From the NCBI RefSeq assembly GCF_036884655.1, contig NC_088335.1:46328501-46392500 (forward strand): 64,000 nucleotides of DNA, in the 5' to 3' direction. The stretch's first letter is position 1; every line of letters starts with the position of its first letter. The notes under the pieces are model-generated. The model searched no databases. It was not told the DNA's origin and worked only from the letters and a program-made list of their open reading frames with translations. A program made the translations under genes and the position numbers. Shown here piece after piece: positions 1 to 11,732 of this stretch. This stretch comes from Musa acuminata AAA Group. Taxonomy: Eukaryota > Streptophyta > Magnoliopsida > Zingiberales > Musaceae.

Positions 1-3000
1 GCAAGTTGAAAAGGAGAGGAAAAAAATTCAAAATAAATTTATCTACAATGAATAATTTAAAAAAATAATAAAATTATTTTTATTAATATCCTTTTTCACA
101 TGACATGTAATTTTTTCTATCAATAAAATTAACGATATAAAAAATAAATTAAATATTTCATTAAGTGTAAAAATACTAATGTTACTTTTTAAAATATAAA
201 ATTTAAGATGCTAATCATAATTAATTACAAAGAATAATCTATAATTACCCCTATAGCTAATCACACAAAGCCGCATCAGTTGGTGTTGCTTCCCGCCGCT
301 TTATTTGTTTGAGATAGCATGACTTATTAGGGCCCGTTATATAACGAGCTCTGTGAATGCAGCACTGTAACGAGGATCATCACACAACAGAACAATTAAA
401 GCCAACATCAGCACTCCATAACTTGGTTTCTCAGAGCAATTTGGTGAACGACGACCGAAGTATATGTTTTAATATTCAAAAGATATGGAAACCCAAAATA
501 GTTTTCTTGACGCATAGCCATAATAGATCAACCAAAACACCCTCTTCTTCATGGTATACTCCAACCTGTTGCAGGCAATTTATCTGTCATCAAGAACTGG
601 GGAAAATTAATATCAAGAAAATTAGTTAAGAATGGTATGTCAAATAAGTGAACCAGCATTTTGCCAAAGCAAGAGAAAGAATACAACCATGCATTAATAC
701 ATAAAGTCAAATTCTTGAGAGTTAGCCACTAATGTTGCAAACTTGCAGAGAGTTCACAAGGACATAAGATCCAAGCTATAAAATGATGGCAGGTAAACAC
801 GATGACGATCACTTTATGGATTTGATATCACAATATAACTTTTAGACACTATTGTTTGTCAGCTTGTAGATCCTCATATTCTAATTTAATAAGTGATATT
901 ATTCTTACAAGTAATTCAATCAGTGATATCACCAGAGTACTATTCTATCAAGAGGACCGTCTATCATCTCAAAATCAATCATGAGATCTCTATGCATCAA
1001 GTAGAATAAGGGATATGCAATTTTGATGATGTAAGAATATATTTTAATTTTATCAATATTATAAAAGTATGAAAACAAGTTTTATTGTGTATGCATTTAT
1101 CTATTCGACTCATTACCCAAGAGAACCTATATAATTGTTTTATGCATGAATATTTTTTTGAATCGTGATCAAAGAGATATATGACAGAGAGACATTATCG
1201 ATGGTGACTTCAGTACTCAAGCTGCATCATATTTGCCAAGGAGAGATTTGTGATCAGGACTGACAACCATCCCTCAAACATATCATGGCACAGGACAAGT
1301 GGCTTTCAAGGCAAATTGGCTATGACTACGAGATTAAGGATTGGTGCACAACTGAAAAAAGAAAATCAAAGTATCTTTGGCATCTCTTGTAATGGTTTCT
1401 ATCTGTTTTCCACTGACAACATCTTCTGTTTTCCTTTCATCTTTCTTGAAGAAGACCTTTTTTTTTCTAGCGCTAAACAAACATTGATTAGGGGTTTGCT
1501 CTTTAACAAATGGTGGCATTCTATTAGCAGACTACTGTTGTCACTTTCTCAAAATTGCTTGTATCATCAACGATGAAAATCAACAAGCAGGTTGGCTCTC
1601 TACATTTAGATAGATGATTCCTATTAACAGAACAAGGATGTCCCTTTTGATCTTTTAGTAATAATAAGGATTGACTAAACTTTTGTTTCTTCTGAAAGAA
1701 CAATTACAGTGAACTAAGTTCAGCTTATATTACCTCAAAAAAAAAATAGATTTATTAGTTCTGTTACTTATGATTATCAGTCTAAAAGGGCAATGAAAAT
1801 GCTAAGGCATGCCCAAACAAACTAGGTCTGGATTTTTTCAGGTCAAGAATGACTTCCAAACAAATTAGATCTGGATTTTTTTCAGGTCAACAATGACTGA
1901 CCAATATTTAGATAATAATAAAATTATTCAATAAAACATAAGATTTGTATTCTTTCAAAGTATCAATTGACATGGGTTTCATTAAACCATGGAAAGGAAA
2001 CATAATTTCTGGATGATTGACCATCAATGGAATAGTAAAGAAGATATATTTCACTAATCAATGATATAGAAACATTCAACAACAACAACAACAAAGTCAT
2101 ATGTTTAGTTAAATTAAAAGTATTTAAATATTTATTATAATTTCTATTAAATATTTTATTCTTCCTCTTATCTATTCATAACACTAATTGTAATCGTTTC
2201 ACCTCTATCTATTGCATCTTAAATGATTCTCCCTCATTTTATCATCTATTGAAAAGGAAAATAATTGTTCACGAATGAAAACATTTTTTTCCTATAATTT
2301 CGTATATCCATCTCAACGTTCTCAACTCAATATATAATTTAGTATATATTGTTTATTAACTTTCTAACACTTAGATCGCATTACTGATCTAGCAACTGTC
2401 AAATAAATTTTTATTTTATACGATCACACAAGACTCTTGACGCCCCTCGCCATTATATCCAACCTATTTTTACTCTATAAATAGTATCTTCAATAATCTC
2501 ACCAATGTAAAACTCCATCAAATCTCATGAACAATGACACAAAAATATTATTAACATAAGATGGATCAACGCATTACATGACTAACAACAACAAGTAACA
2601 TTTATAACTTTTTATCTTGAACAGGACAGGTCAGGAACTTTATAGTGGCAGTTATAGGGTTAGTATTTAATCAATAAGAACTAAACTTTAAAAAGAAAAT
2701 ATATATATAGCACTGGATATGAAACAATTGTCATCTAAACAATGTATAATGACTGCAGACCATTGTAGCAGCCATTTTCAAACCAAAACACTTTAGGATG
2801 CTACTGTATAATTATCATGGCATTTGGTCTTCTAAACTTATTTCGCGGCTGCTGTAGCAGCTTATTCATAAGCAACATGCTGAGCCTTAAACAAACTTTT
2901 CTGAAGCAGCCGAGTGATGAAAGGTGACAGCAGTATAGAAACAAAGAGGGTCGAGATTCCATATGACAGATGTATTGGCCAGTAGCAAGAATGTGAAATG

Positions 3001-3554
3001 GCTTATAGAGAGATATAACACAGAAGGTGACTCATTTCATACTCCATCTATGATACTAAACTGTTAATCTAGCCATATTTTTGTAAGGTTTCACCTTGCA
3101 TCAAAAAGTAAAGTCCCGTACTGTTCTATGGGCAACTTAAGATGTTGATCATGTGGTTCTTATGTCATAAAATTATTATTGAACTGTCAACAACCTAACC
3201 CAGTATGTAACAATCAAAATACTGTAGAAAATTGACGGTCGTCATTCATGAGGCACACATTCCTCTTCTGACTCTAATATAAGACGAGGAATATATGTCA
3301 ATGCAGTTCACAAGATCAGGTATAACCTAATGCCTGTACGTTTCCACATTATACTCTACAGTTCGACCCAAACACCTGTGTTAATGAAACTAACAAATCA
3401 TTAGTCGAATAGGAGAGATTGCATACATGAAGCATCAAATGCCCAAACAACCCTGATCTGAAGATGTAAATCCAGAAGGATCAAGCTGAACTACTAATCG
3501 AGCAAAGATAGATTTAGGTTGAGAGGGGAAGAACCTGAGGGAGAGGGGGAGCCG
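1..3554. other. AT-rich intergenic region, no supported gene
   Basis: No open frame here has codon or motif content that I recognise. The longest frames sit in low-complexity AT-rich sequence. The last few hundred bases before the TOM6 stop codon are probably its 3' UTR, because TOM6 is read on the minus strand. A short (AAC)n run near 2080-2097 and a 43-bp tandem duplication near 1814 are the only structures I could see. Confidence 0.6.
1814..1900. repeat. 43-bp tandem duplication
   Basis: Two adjacent copies start at 1814 and 1857. Both begin CAAACAAA, contain TCTGGATTTTTT and CAGGTCAA, and differ at a few bases plus one T in the homopolymer. It is a local duplication in intergenic DNA with no evident function. 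Confidence 0.75.
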
Positions 3555-3719
3555 TCAGAGTTCGAGCTTGAGCTCCTCCTTCTCCTGGGAGAGGTAATGG
3601 AGGACGTAGGGAGTGACGCGGATGACGACGATAAAGGCGCCCATGATTCCCAGATGTCTCTTCAGCTGCTTGTACGCCGTGGCCTTGTCCGGCCGTCGGG
3701 GAAACCCTCCCAAGAACAT
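3555..3719 (-). CDS. TOM6-like subunit of the mitochondrial outer-membrane translocase
   Basis: This small intronless frame encodes 54 residues, the usual length for plant TOM6, a minor subunit that helps hold the TOM import complex together in the mitochondrial outer membrane. The start at 3719 is chosen because the protein then begins MFLGGFPRRPDKA, matching the family's short N-terminus before a conserved PDKA-x-x-KQL segment. A single hydrophobic stretch (GIMGAFIVVIRVTPYVLHYL, about residues 24-43) is the predicted membrane anchor, and the tail is charged (SQEKEELKLEL). The frame stays open upstream of 3719, but that part is unlike the family and contains the predicted 5' UTR. A TATA-like palindrome lies about 95-105 bp upstream. 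Identification is from remembered family sequence, not a search. Confidence 0.88.
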   Translation of the reverse strand: MFLGGFPRRPDKATAYKQLKRHLGIMGAFIVVIRVTPYVLHYLSQEKEELKLEL

Positions 3720-3813
3720 CTCTCTTCTCTCCCTCCCTCCCTCCCTCGTCAAAACCCTAGCCGTCGATAGACACAAAAGAGCAGTTAGAACAAATGGGTT
3801 GTTTCGTGTGTGT

Positions 3814-3823
3814 CTATATATAG
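3814..3823 (-). promoter_or_regulatory. TATA-box candidate for TOM6
   Basis: The palindrome CTATATATAG lies about 95-105 bp upstream of the TOM6 start codon, a sensible distance for a TATA box with a short 5' UTR. Because it is palindromic it does not by itself fix direction. Confidence 0.55.
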
Positions 3824-3836
3824 ACGTGCGAATCAC

Positions 3837-4968
3837 TAGTTGGTTAGATTAAGCCAACTAATAAAAGTGTCTGGTTTAGTTTGGGCTAAGTTTGGATTCG
3901 GCGAGGTTGAGTGCGGAGTTGGCTTTGCGCATTTATTTTGGAGTTTCTCCATCAACATATATGATTAAAGTATTCTAATTAGAAAATAAGTACAGTTGTC
4001 CCTACAAATGAAAATACTATTTTCTATGTGTAACATATACTGGTATTTCTTTTTTTTATATAAATTTCTTCATTAAAAAAATGTGGTTAAAGTATATGTG
4101 TTAAATAAGAAACACGTAGTCTTGCCCCCAACAAATAGAAATATGATTTTTGATGTGTACACATATATTTTGCTGTTGGTTTTTTTTTTCTCCTTTTCAC
4201 ATTTATTTTGAAATTCTTCCATTACAAGTGTGCTATAAAACGTGTGAATTAAACCATTCTTTTTATTTATTATTGTAAAATTATATGTATATAACTTGTT
4301 TATTAATTAAATATCTTGCATAATGGTGCCATTTTAATTTGTCAAAATATTAATGATGAAAAAGATCTAAAGCTGTACGTTTTTATTCCAATTGCAAGAC
4401 TTTAATTGGGCAACCAATCTTGTGGTCATGCCTAAAGTGCACTGTTCTTGTCATCTTAAATCAGATAAGCATAGTAGATTTTCCATTCAAGGTTTGATAT
4501 TTTTCTCAAATCTTAATTTTTTTAATTAAAATTTAACTTACACTACTAGTGCTTTTAAATTGTAGTTAACATTTTGAGTAAATATCATTATTTAGTTTCC
4601 ATTCGAATTGACGTGACAAATAAACAGTCACGTGAACTCCACGTGTTCAAAGTCTCCTACGACGATGCTGACCTCCTACTAAAAGCCGGTATGATCGATC
4701 GCAACACCCGGTGGCTACCGATGGAGACACGTTGTCCCTGAGGAGCTTCCGGTGTGCCTCCCGCCCATTGGACACGACCTAAAGCGCCCAACCCTATCGC
4801 ACTTTACTCCACGGGAACCGGTTAAGTTATAAGCCTATTGCGGGAACAGATTGGAACTGTAAACAGTAACGAAGCCCACCGGAGGAGACGGAAAATAAAG
4901 ATCGAGAGAGAGCCTGCGAGTGCGGCTTCTGATTGGATCCGTTTCCTCCCACCGCCGCGCCGACGAAC
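3837..4968. other. Intergenic region between divergent TOM6 and ATL genes
   Basis: Mostly AT-rich sequence separating the divergently transcribed TOM6-like (minus) and RING-H2 (plus) genes. From about 4620 it becomes GC-richer and holds two G-boxes, so the right part is likely the ATL promoter and 5' UTR. No coding frame is supported. Confidence 0.6.
4629..4645 (+). promoter_or_regulatory. Pair of G-boxes upstream of the ATL gene
   Basis: CACGTG occurs at 4629-4634 and again at 4640-4645, about 330 bp before the ATL start codon. G-boxes are bound by bZIP and bHLH factors, and paired ACGT elements are common in ABA- or stress-responsive promoters. Function here is inferred from motif identity only. 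Confidence 0.5.
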
Positions 4969-6171
4969 ATGGAGGCGCCGTCATACGCGGAGGCGGCGTA
5001 TGAGTTCCAGTGGGGGCCATCCCCCCGCGTTCCCGGCGACGGCGGGTCCAATCCGGGGTGGATCAGCCCCCCGCTAATCGCCATGGTGGCCGTCGTTGGC
5101 ACCGCCTTCCTCATCGTCCTCTACGCCCGGATCCTCTCCCGATACCTCCGCCTCATCCGGCGCCGTTGGCGCCGGTGGAGGCGGCGGCGGAGGTTTCTGC
5201 AGTCCATGGCCGCGACGTCGGACCTGGACTCCCTCCCACCGTTCAACGGCGGCGGCTCCTTCGGCTCCTCCTCGGACTTCTTTCTCTCTCCCTACGGCCT
5301 CGACGACGCGGCCATCAAGGCGATCCCAGTGTCGCTGTTCTCGCGGACCAAGGCCAAGCAGCAGGCCGCCACGAACCGGGAGTGCGCGGTGTGCCTGTTG
5401 GAGTTCGAAGACGACGACACTCTCCGCACGCTGCCACTGTGCGCCCACGCCTTCCACATGGACTGCATCGACGTGTGGCTCCGATCGCACCCCACCTGCC
5501 CCCTCTGCCGTGCCGCCGTGCTCCGCCACGAGGCCGCCTTCGTCCCCATGCGCGCCGCTCGGATCCGCCCCAGCCTGGACGACATCCTCCTCATTGACCC
5601 GCCGCCCGACCGCGGGGGCGACGCGATCCTCCTCCCGAACCCCGACACCGGCCCCGAGATCGCCTCAGCCGCGGGATCCCCGCTCGCGGCCGAGGAACGG
5701 TTCGTGTCACGAGGGTTCCTACTCAAGCGCTCATACTCCTTCGGGTTCGACGGGAGCCTGGCGGCGGAGCGGATGCTCTTAGAGGCGTCCACGGCATCGC
5801 CATGGCGGTACCGCCACCAGCCGGGGGGCTTCTGGAGCAAGCGGTGGCCGTCGCCTTTTGGGGGCGTCGGCATGGGGTCCTCCTCTGTCTCGCGGGCGGC
5901 GAGGGTCTTCTCCTTCCGCGGCGCCACCGCGGCCCTGGCCAAGTCCCCGGCCTTTTCTAAGCGGCGAGGGTTCTTCCCGCTCTCGTGGGAACCGAGCGGG
6001 CGGCTTATCGTCAGCAGCGCGGGTCCGTCCCTCTTCCCGCGGCCGTCGTTCTCGTCATCGTCATCGTCATCGACATCGTTGGTGTTTTCACCGAGCCGGA
6101 TGCGATGCGGGGATCCGGAGGCGCTGCTGTCCCCGGAGCGGCTGAAGCAATCGACGCCCACGCAACGCTGA
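4969..6171 (+). CDS. ATL-family RING-H2 E3 ubiquitin ligase
   Basis: Single exon, 400 residues. The ATG at 4969 is used; the frame extends further upstream without an ATG. Order of parts: a short N-terminus, one hydrophobic membrane segment (about 35-55), a very basic Arg-rich stretch (about 58-76), the ATL GLD motif (GLDDAAIKAIP, about 110-120), and a RING-H2 finger with C139, C142, C158, H160, H163, C166, C177 and C180. The CPLCR segment and conserved Trp170 are present. This layout defines the plant ATL class, membrane-anchored ligases that pass ubiquitin from E2 enzymes to substrates and often act in stress or defence. The long C-terminal half is low-complexity, with a Ser run encoded by a TCA/TCG repeat near 6050-6075. 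Coding GC is very high compared with the flanks. The subfamily and substrate cannot be told from sequence. Confidence 0.93.
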   Translation: MEAPSYAEAAYEFQWGPSPRVPGDGGSNPGWISPPLIAMVAVVGTAFLIVLYARILSRYLRLIRRRWRRWRRRRRFLQSMAATSDLDSLPPFNGGGSFGSSSDFFLSPYGLDDAAIKAIPVSLFSRTKAKQQAATNRECAVCLLEFEDDDTLRTLPLCAHAFHMDCIDVWLRSHPTCPLCRAAVLRHEAAFVPMRAARIRPSLDDILLIDPPPDRGGDAILLPNPDTGPEIASAAGSPLAAEERFVSRGFLLKRSYSFGFDGSLAAERMLLEASTASPWRYRHQPGGFWSKRWPSPFGGVGMGSSSVSRAARVFSFRGATAALAKSPAFSKRRGFFPLSWEPSGRLIVSSAGPSLFPRPSFSSSSSSSTSLVFSPSRMRCGDPEALLSPERLKQSTPTQR

Positions 6172-7309
6172 CCTGGAGCCGTCGGCGTTGGCGGGCAGGG
6201 GTAGGACGGTGGAGCCAATGGATGAGGTGGAGCTCTTTAATGGCGGTCGCAATGCACCATTTAATGATCTGCCTGCCTCTTTAATGAGCATATGAAAGCA
6301 GAGAGAGAGAGGGGGAGAGAGAGAGAGAGAGATCCGCTTTTGAACAGTTCGCGGGGCTCTCTTTATCTCTGTTGCGGTGGTTGGTGTGGACAAGTAACGT
6401 GGCCGTTAATGGAAGAAGAGGAGGGAATCGAAGTGGCCGAGAGACGAAAGCGATGGGAAGCACCTGACCGCCACGTGCCAATGGGCCGGATCAGTGGCTT
6501 CAAAGGGACACCGCGATTCGTCACACCCTCTTTAGCACAGCGGCGAACGCACATCATTTTAAATGGGCCCGGCAATGCAACGGGGAATACAGCCGCCTTC
6601 AGTCTCTGTGAGGTCAAGCAAACGGGTGGGAATGAGTCTGTTTGACAATTTAGTTTGTACTTGGCAATGCCTGTGCTTTGTTATATAGATATAAACAGCT
6701 GAATAACTAAGAGTTTGTGCTTCTATATCAAATGACTTGAGTGTTTGATCTGACTTGCAACATTTTTGTATAATATTATACGAAAAATATACCTACCATT
6801 TTGCTTATTTTATATATCGCAAGCAGTTGAAAAACAAAATCAATGAACCATTTATGGACTTTTTTAAATCATCAGCATTAGCTGTTTGAAGCACATGTAA
6901 AAGAAAACTATAGTTTTTGAGTTGACTTAGAGTAACCAAGTAAAAGAACAATAATGTTTCTGGGTCAACCAGAATCAAAAAATAAGCATGCAACAGGTGG
7001 TACATATGTAAATGAGCCTACCAGTATTGGCTGCTTGAACTGAAGTACTTGCGGTGTCCACCTTTCTTCATCAAAGTTTTGCTTGGCTCATTGGAATTCA
7101 TCAGTTAGTTCTAATATAGAAGATTGCACATCATTATTTAATCTCAGATCTACACAGTGAAAACATCACCTTACAAATGAATAACTAGACTTGGCAAGTC
7201 TTACCACATCAACAGAACTGAGATCTAGCAAACAAGTGAACTACAAATGTCTCAAACTTAAGACGCTCAATCACACACAACTTTCAAGAACCTTAATGAC
7301 AATAGCTGC
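6172..7309. other. Intergenic region between ATL and COR413 3' ends
   Basis: The first 450 bp stay fairly GC-rich and probably include the ATL 3' UTR. A (GA)n run lies near 6300-6332. The rest is AT-rich, and the last 200 bp or so are probably the COR413 3' UTR. A short frame near 6409-6645 has no recognisable features and is not called. Confidence 0.5.
6299..6332. repeat. (GA)n microsatellite
   Basis: Imperfect run of GA dinucleotides interrupted by GGGG, just downstream of the ATL coding region. Confidence 0.8.
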
Positions 7310-10300
7310 CTACAGAAAATGGACTACCAAGCACCAGATAGGGTAAACCAAGAGAAGAATGATGCCTATACTGTTTGAGATACCATGGCTTTTTGTGAAT
7401 GAGTTTCTAAAGCCACCCGATGCCCGGATGTGCTCTTGAAGCAGGTAGCAACCAATAGCCAGACATATGAAGACACCAGCAAGACCATTTCTTACAGTGT
7501 GAGCAAAAAAGCCAGGGGCGACCACCACAAGAAGGATAAATGCTGCAGGCATCTCCAACCAGTCTGCAAAGCCAAAGACAACAAATGCAGCAGAATGATC
7601 ATAATCTGCTTGTTCTTATGGTAGCTTGCAATAGACATTTTGCTCTTCAAAAGGAAAATACTCTAGATATTAAAATGCGAAGCACATGTCAGTATATTCC
7701 TTTACGAATATATATGCCATCAGGAAATTTAGATTTCATTACAGGTTCATTGTGCAAAGACTAGGAACAGCATAAAGCAGCTTGATAGAAGTGTATTATT
7801 AGATAACCTTGCAAATTTACAGAAAAAAATTCAGTAACTCATAATGGTTGTTAACATGTTTCGCTTACTGTTCTTGGCACATACAACACAATGCATGGAT
7901 ATTTTAGAAAATAATAACAGCATGGTGCAATACTTTACGATCAAAGACCAAAGCAGGTGTGATAGCCCTGGACTGAGGCAAAGCATGAGCCAATAAAAAG
8001 CCATGTTTACAAGATAATCAGGAGATATATTCATCCTATATGGCTGCCTTATCAAAGATTGCTAGATAGTTACAGACAAATTTCATATGTAGGAATCATT
8101 TTAAAGAAATAAGCTGCTAGGACTTAGGGCTGATTTGTTGGAAAGGAACAACTTGTCTTCCTGCTTCTTGAGATTTTGGCAAAAGTAGGTAGCAAATTTG
8201 CAAATAAGCCCATAATTATGGGAAAAACGTTCTTCAAATACTAATGTCAATAATTAATCTACTCTGTGATCAGAATCTGATAGTTCACCTGAGGAGAAAA
8301 AAGAATGCCAAATGAACATAAGACCAGCTTATAAATACAGTTTGAGAGGTACACCATTCCTCCATTAAATGTGTGTTGAGAAATTCTACATCAGTACATA
8401 CTGGAAAGTGCAATTTGATTGATACTTAGAATCATCTATATCTTGTTGACACTTCTAAGGTGGGAATAAAGATTTACTTGGCGACATTTGGTTCCCAATC
8501 AAACAATATTTTAATAGTGAATTAGAGTATTGGATGAATTTCCAACACATACTGTCGTACATTTCCAGAACTCGAAAATCATATTAAAATTCCTGTATAG
8601 TAGGTGCCCAAAGAATATCTACTGGTAGGTAAATGAAGAAGGATTTAGAGCAATTAACATTATGAAATAGAAACTAGAAACTATTTAGCAAGCATATATG
8701 TTAGGTTATTTTGGTGCCAATTACAATTACAATTAATAAAGCAATATTACACACATTAAGGACCATATGCATGATAAGCACTAAGAATAATCAGTTGGCG
8801 TAAGGAATATGATAAAGCAAGTTAGATTATATTGCAACAAATACCAGGGAAGTGCCGAGGAAAGAAAAGGCGCAGAACAACAGCAATTAATGCAATCCAT
8901 TTCCCAACTTCCCCTCTGCAAGACAAGAAGGAAATACACATCATAGGAAAAAATAAACAAGAAATAATCATAAGAACAATTGAAAAGCTTATCCATACAT
9001 ATGGGCAAGAGTGCAAGATGTACATATCTAGCAGACGATTTATATTAAAAAAAATAAAATGGAAAGCATGAAAGGAATCCAGAAGACCAAATAATCCAGA
9101 CAAAGAATCTAGATTTGCCTAAACTACAGGTTTAAGTATAATAAGTAAACTCTTAATCAGTAACAGTGAAGCCTGACCTAGTCCTATTATGCTTATTAAT
9201 GATGCTGTCCCTTGCAATTCCGCCAAAGGTTTACCCTTTACTGCAATTGTTCTCGATAATACAAACTCATGGACCTTCAAACTACCTCGACTTCATCAGG
9301 AAAACCAAAACCTTTAAGCTATCCAACATTTTGTGATTTGGTGATTGCGATTGATAATTAAAACTCCAGGACACCATACTATCTCCACATCATCAGGAAA
9401 ACCAAAACCTTTTAGCTATCCAACATTTTATTCTGGTGGAGAATACTGTAAGATGATTGGTCAAATTGGCATTTACCTTTATTCTCTATTACATCCAAAT
9501 GAAAACAAGAACAAGTGATCACCTTAGTATGGAAAATAGTACCGATGGCAGGCTCAAGAAGATATATGGAATTAAAAGTGAAGTCAACATGTTTGTCCTC
9601 CAGTTCGTTCGATCCAGTATCAACAGATATCTGCAGAAGAAGAAACAAAAATGAAGGTGATTTTAGCTGAAAGTATGAAATCAGAGCAAAGATCTAGCTT
9701 CAGATACCAGTATGATTATTAAGATAAATGCATTGATTGTTATACTAAACAAGTCATACTACAACACTTCCAGAATTGCAGAACTGATATAATTATTTGT
9801 GATGACAATTTACAAGGCAGTTACATGAAATCATGGTAGTCCTAACTCCTAAATAAAGTTAATGGCAGAACTACATAATTCATCAATGTATATCCTATGA
9901 GAACAAAGACATCTTATTCATGATCTTTTATCTGATCATCGGTTTGCTTTGTATCTCAGTATGATAAGGTCCAACACATTTTTGAAATCATTAATCAAAA
10001 AAACTCCAGAGAACTTTTTCTTGAGGAAAAATACAATAAGAGTTGGAAGGGGTGATATTACAGAACAAACATAAAACATGAGAAAATTGCTCAAGCAAAC
10101 TTTGATGTACCTGACAAAAGAAACATAATTGCACGTGCTACCATAGTTATCTTCTAGGTACACACTTAAAAATGGTTCAAAGTCACAGATACTACTGAAA
10201 GTAGGATTTTTTTTTTTCTCTTCTCAGAGTAGGATTTTATAATTAGACAGATTCACACATATAAATAAGAGGTAAATGGCAAGATCCAAGCAGAAAAACC

Positions 10301-11312
10301 ATAGTATAATGACCTCCATCTTAGAAAATCTATTTACATCTCAGGATGCTAAGAGCTACAGCTCTCGTTAACACCTTTTTTTTTTTTGTTTAAGCAAAAA
10401 GAGAAAAGCTACCCATAAGGGTGCAATGGTAAAGGTATGTTCGAAGACTATAATGAAATTGCTGACTATAATCTATTCCCAGTCAAAATGGAGATTTGAA
10501 GCTTAAGAAGAAGCTAGGATTATATCCTTGCATGAATCTGTTTCAAGGTCCATGTGAGGCATGACAGAGTAGGTCACTGCCTGAAAGGATCTGATCTAGT
10601 ATCCACATGAAGGAATCAAACTGTGGCTGTGGCTTTACGTTTCCAACCATTAGCAGAAAAGGTTTAACCAACATAGGAAAGTTAGATTTGATTCTTAATC
10701 AAACAATTTAGTATCCATGGGAATTCTGCCACCGTTTACCATAGAACCTTTTCTTACCACCAAACAGTGACCATGAAGTTATTGCTTTTGGGGGTCGAAC
10801 CTCCATTTTTCCCAGCAACCAAAAAGATTAGACTACATGCCCTACCCAATGGTCCATACTATCTCGATTCATTTCCAATCTACGTGCCCAAGACACACAA
10901 TCACCATCAGAAACTTCTAAAGCACAATCCAGATCTAATAACTCAAATGTTCAAACAACAACCTCAAATAATTAGATGACAACCCACAACCGAAGACCTT
11001 TCCGCATCATTCACGAATTTAGTTTCCACAATGGCAGGTGTTAACACGCGCGAAAACAAACTAGAAATGTGAAGGTAGGAAAGGAAAGAAAAGCAGAAAG
11101 ATCGAGCAAACTGACATAGCAGCGAAGGAAGCGAGGAAGTTGAGGAAAGTGGTGCCGACGCCCAAGCCGCTGCCGAGCATGAAGGCGTGGTTGGCGAGCC
11201 TCCTAGCGGCGAGGCCAAGCTCCTTCAGATCCGACCGGATCAACTCGTCGTCGCCGCCGCTTAGGGCGTAATCCGTCTTCATCCTCAGGTAAGCCCTCGT
11301 CGTCTCCGCCAT
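7310..11312 (-). CDS. COR413 plasma-membrane-type cold-regulated protein
   Basis: Four coding exons read on minus: 11312-11116, 9630-9523, 8915-8845 and 7563-7310. All have GT-AG borders and compatible phases, giving 209 residues against roughly 200 for the family. Conserved landmarks are LGVGTTFLNFLASFAA in exon 1, YLLILDRTNWRTNMLTSLL in exon 2, GKWIALIAVVLRLFFPRHFP in exon 3, and WLEMPAA, AIGCYLLQEHIRASGGF and NSIGIILL in exon 4. The protein is a multi-pass membrane protein. Family members accumulate in cold and ABA and are thought to stabilise the plasma membrane; the biochemical role is not settled. The start at 11312 gives the usual short acidic N-terminus (AETTRAYLRMKTD). The upstream region carries DRE/CRT, ABRE and CGCG motifs, consistent with cold or ABA control. 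Intron 1 is about 1.5 kb. Confidence 0.93.
9263..9429. repeat. Imperfect ~97-bp duplication in COR413 intron 2
   Basis: Two copies begin near 9263 and 9361. Both share CATCAGGAAAACCAAAACCT and AGCTATCCAACATTTT, with scattered substitutions. They lie inside the intron between the second and third coding exons. Confidence 0.7.
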
Positions 11313-11538
11313 CCCCTCTCACAAGGTTCGCTCCTCCCTGTCCCCGGATATGATCTCAGCGAAGGAACTCCCATGGAGTTTGAAGGACGGAGGGGGGGTT
11401 ACCATTCCCAAGTGAGGTGGGGCCTGTCGTTTTCTTGGATCAGGGAAGATTCGTGTCCAGAGTCGTGCAGGGACTCAGTCACGACAGCTGGGTACACACC
11501 GTCAGGGAGAGTAGTGAGATCATTCGTTCGAGCGTGGG

Positions 11539-11732
11539 ACGCGTGGGACGCGTGGAATGAACCAGAAGGCCCCACAGGGTCCCGCACAGGGAACCAGCTC
11601 ATTCCTCTCATGCAACAAGTGGTAAGCCAAATGGGTGACGACGGCCCGGAACCGTACTCTGCGGCACACTAGGAAACGACAAAACGGAGCCCCACTTCCA
11701 TCACGTGTCACTGTCCACGCTGCCGACGTGTC
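11539..11732. promoter_or_regulatory. Stress-type cis-element cluster upstream of COR413
   Basis: Upstream of the minus-strand COR413 start at 11312, ACGCGT boxes occur at 11539-11544 and 11548-11553; these fit the CAMTA vCGCGb consensus. ACGTGTC (ABRE-like) occurs at 11703-11709 and 11726-11732. GCCGAC, the DRE/CRT core bound by CBF/DREB factors, is at 11722-11727 and overlaps the second ABRE by two bases. These motifs are short, but their combination beside a cold-regulated gene is coherent. They lie about 230-420 bp upstream of the start codon. Confidence 0.6.

Noticed and set aside
1334..1519. Minus-strand frame after a TAATAG-like acceptor, Lys-rich
   Set aside because: No partner exons, no recognisable domain, and the surroundings are AT-rich intergenic DNA.
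6409..6645. Frame starting MEEEEGIEVAERR downstream of ATL
   Set aside because: Compositionally driven, overlaps frames on the other strand, no family resemblance; likely 3' flank.
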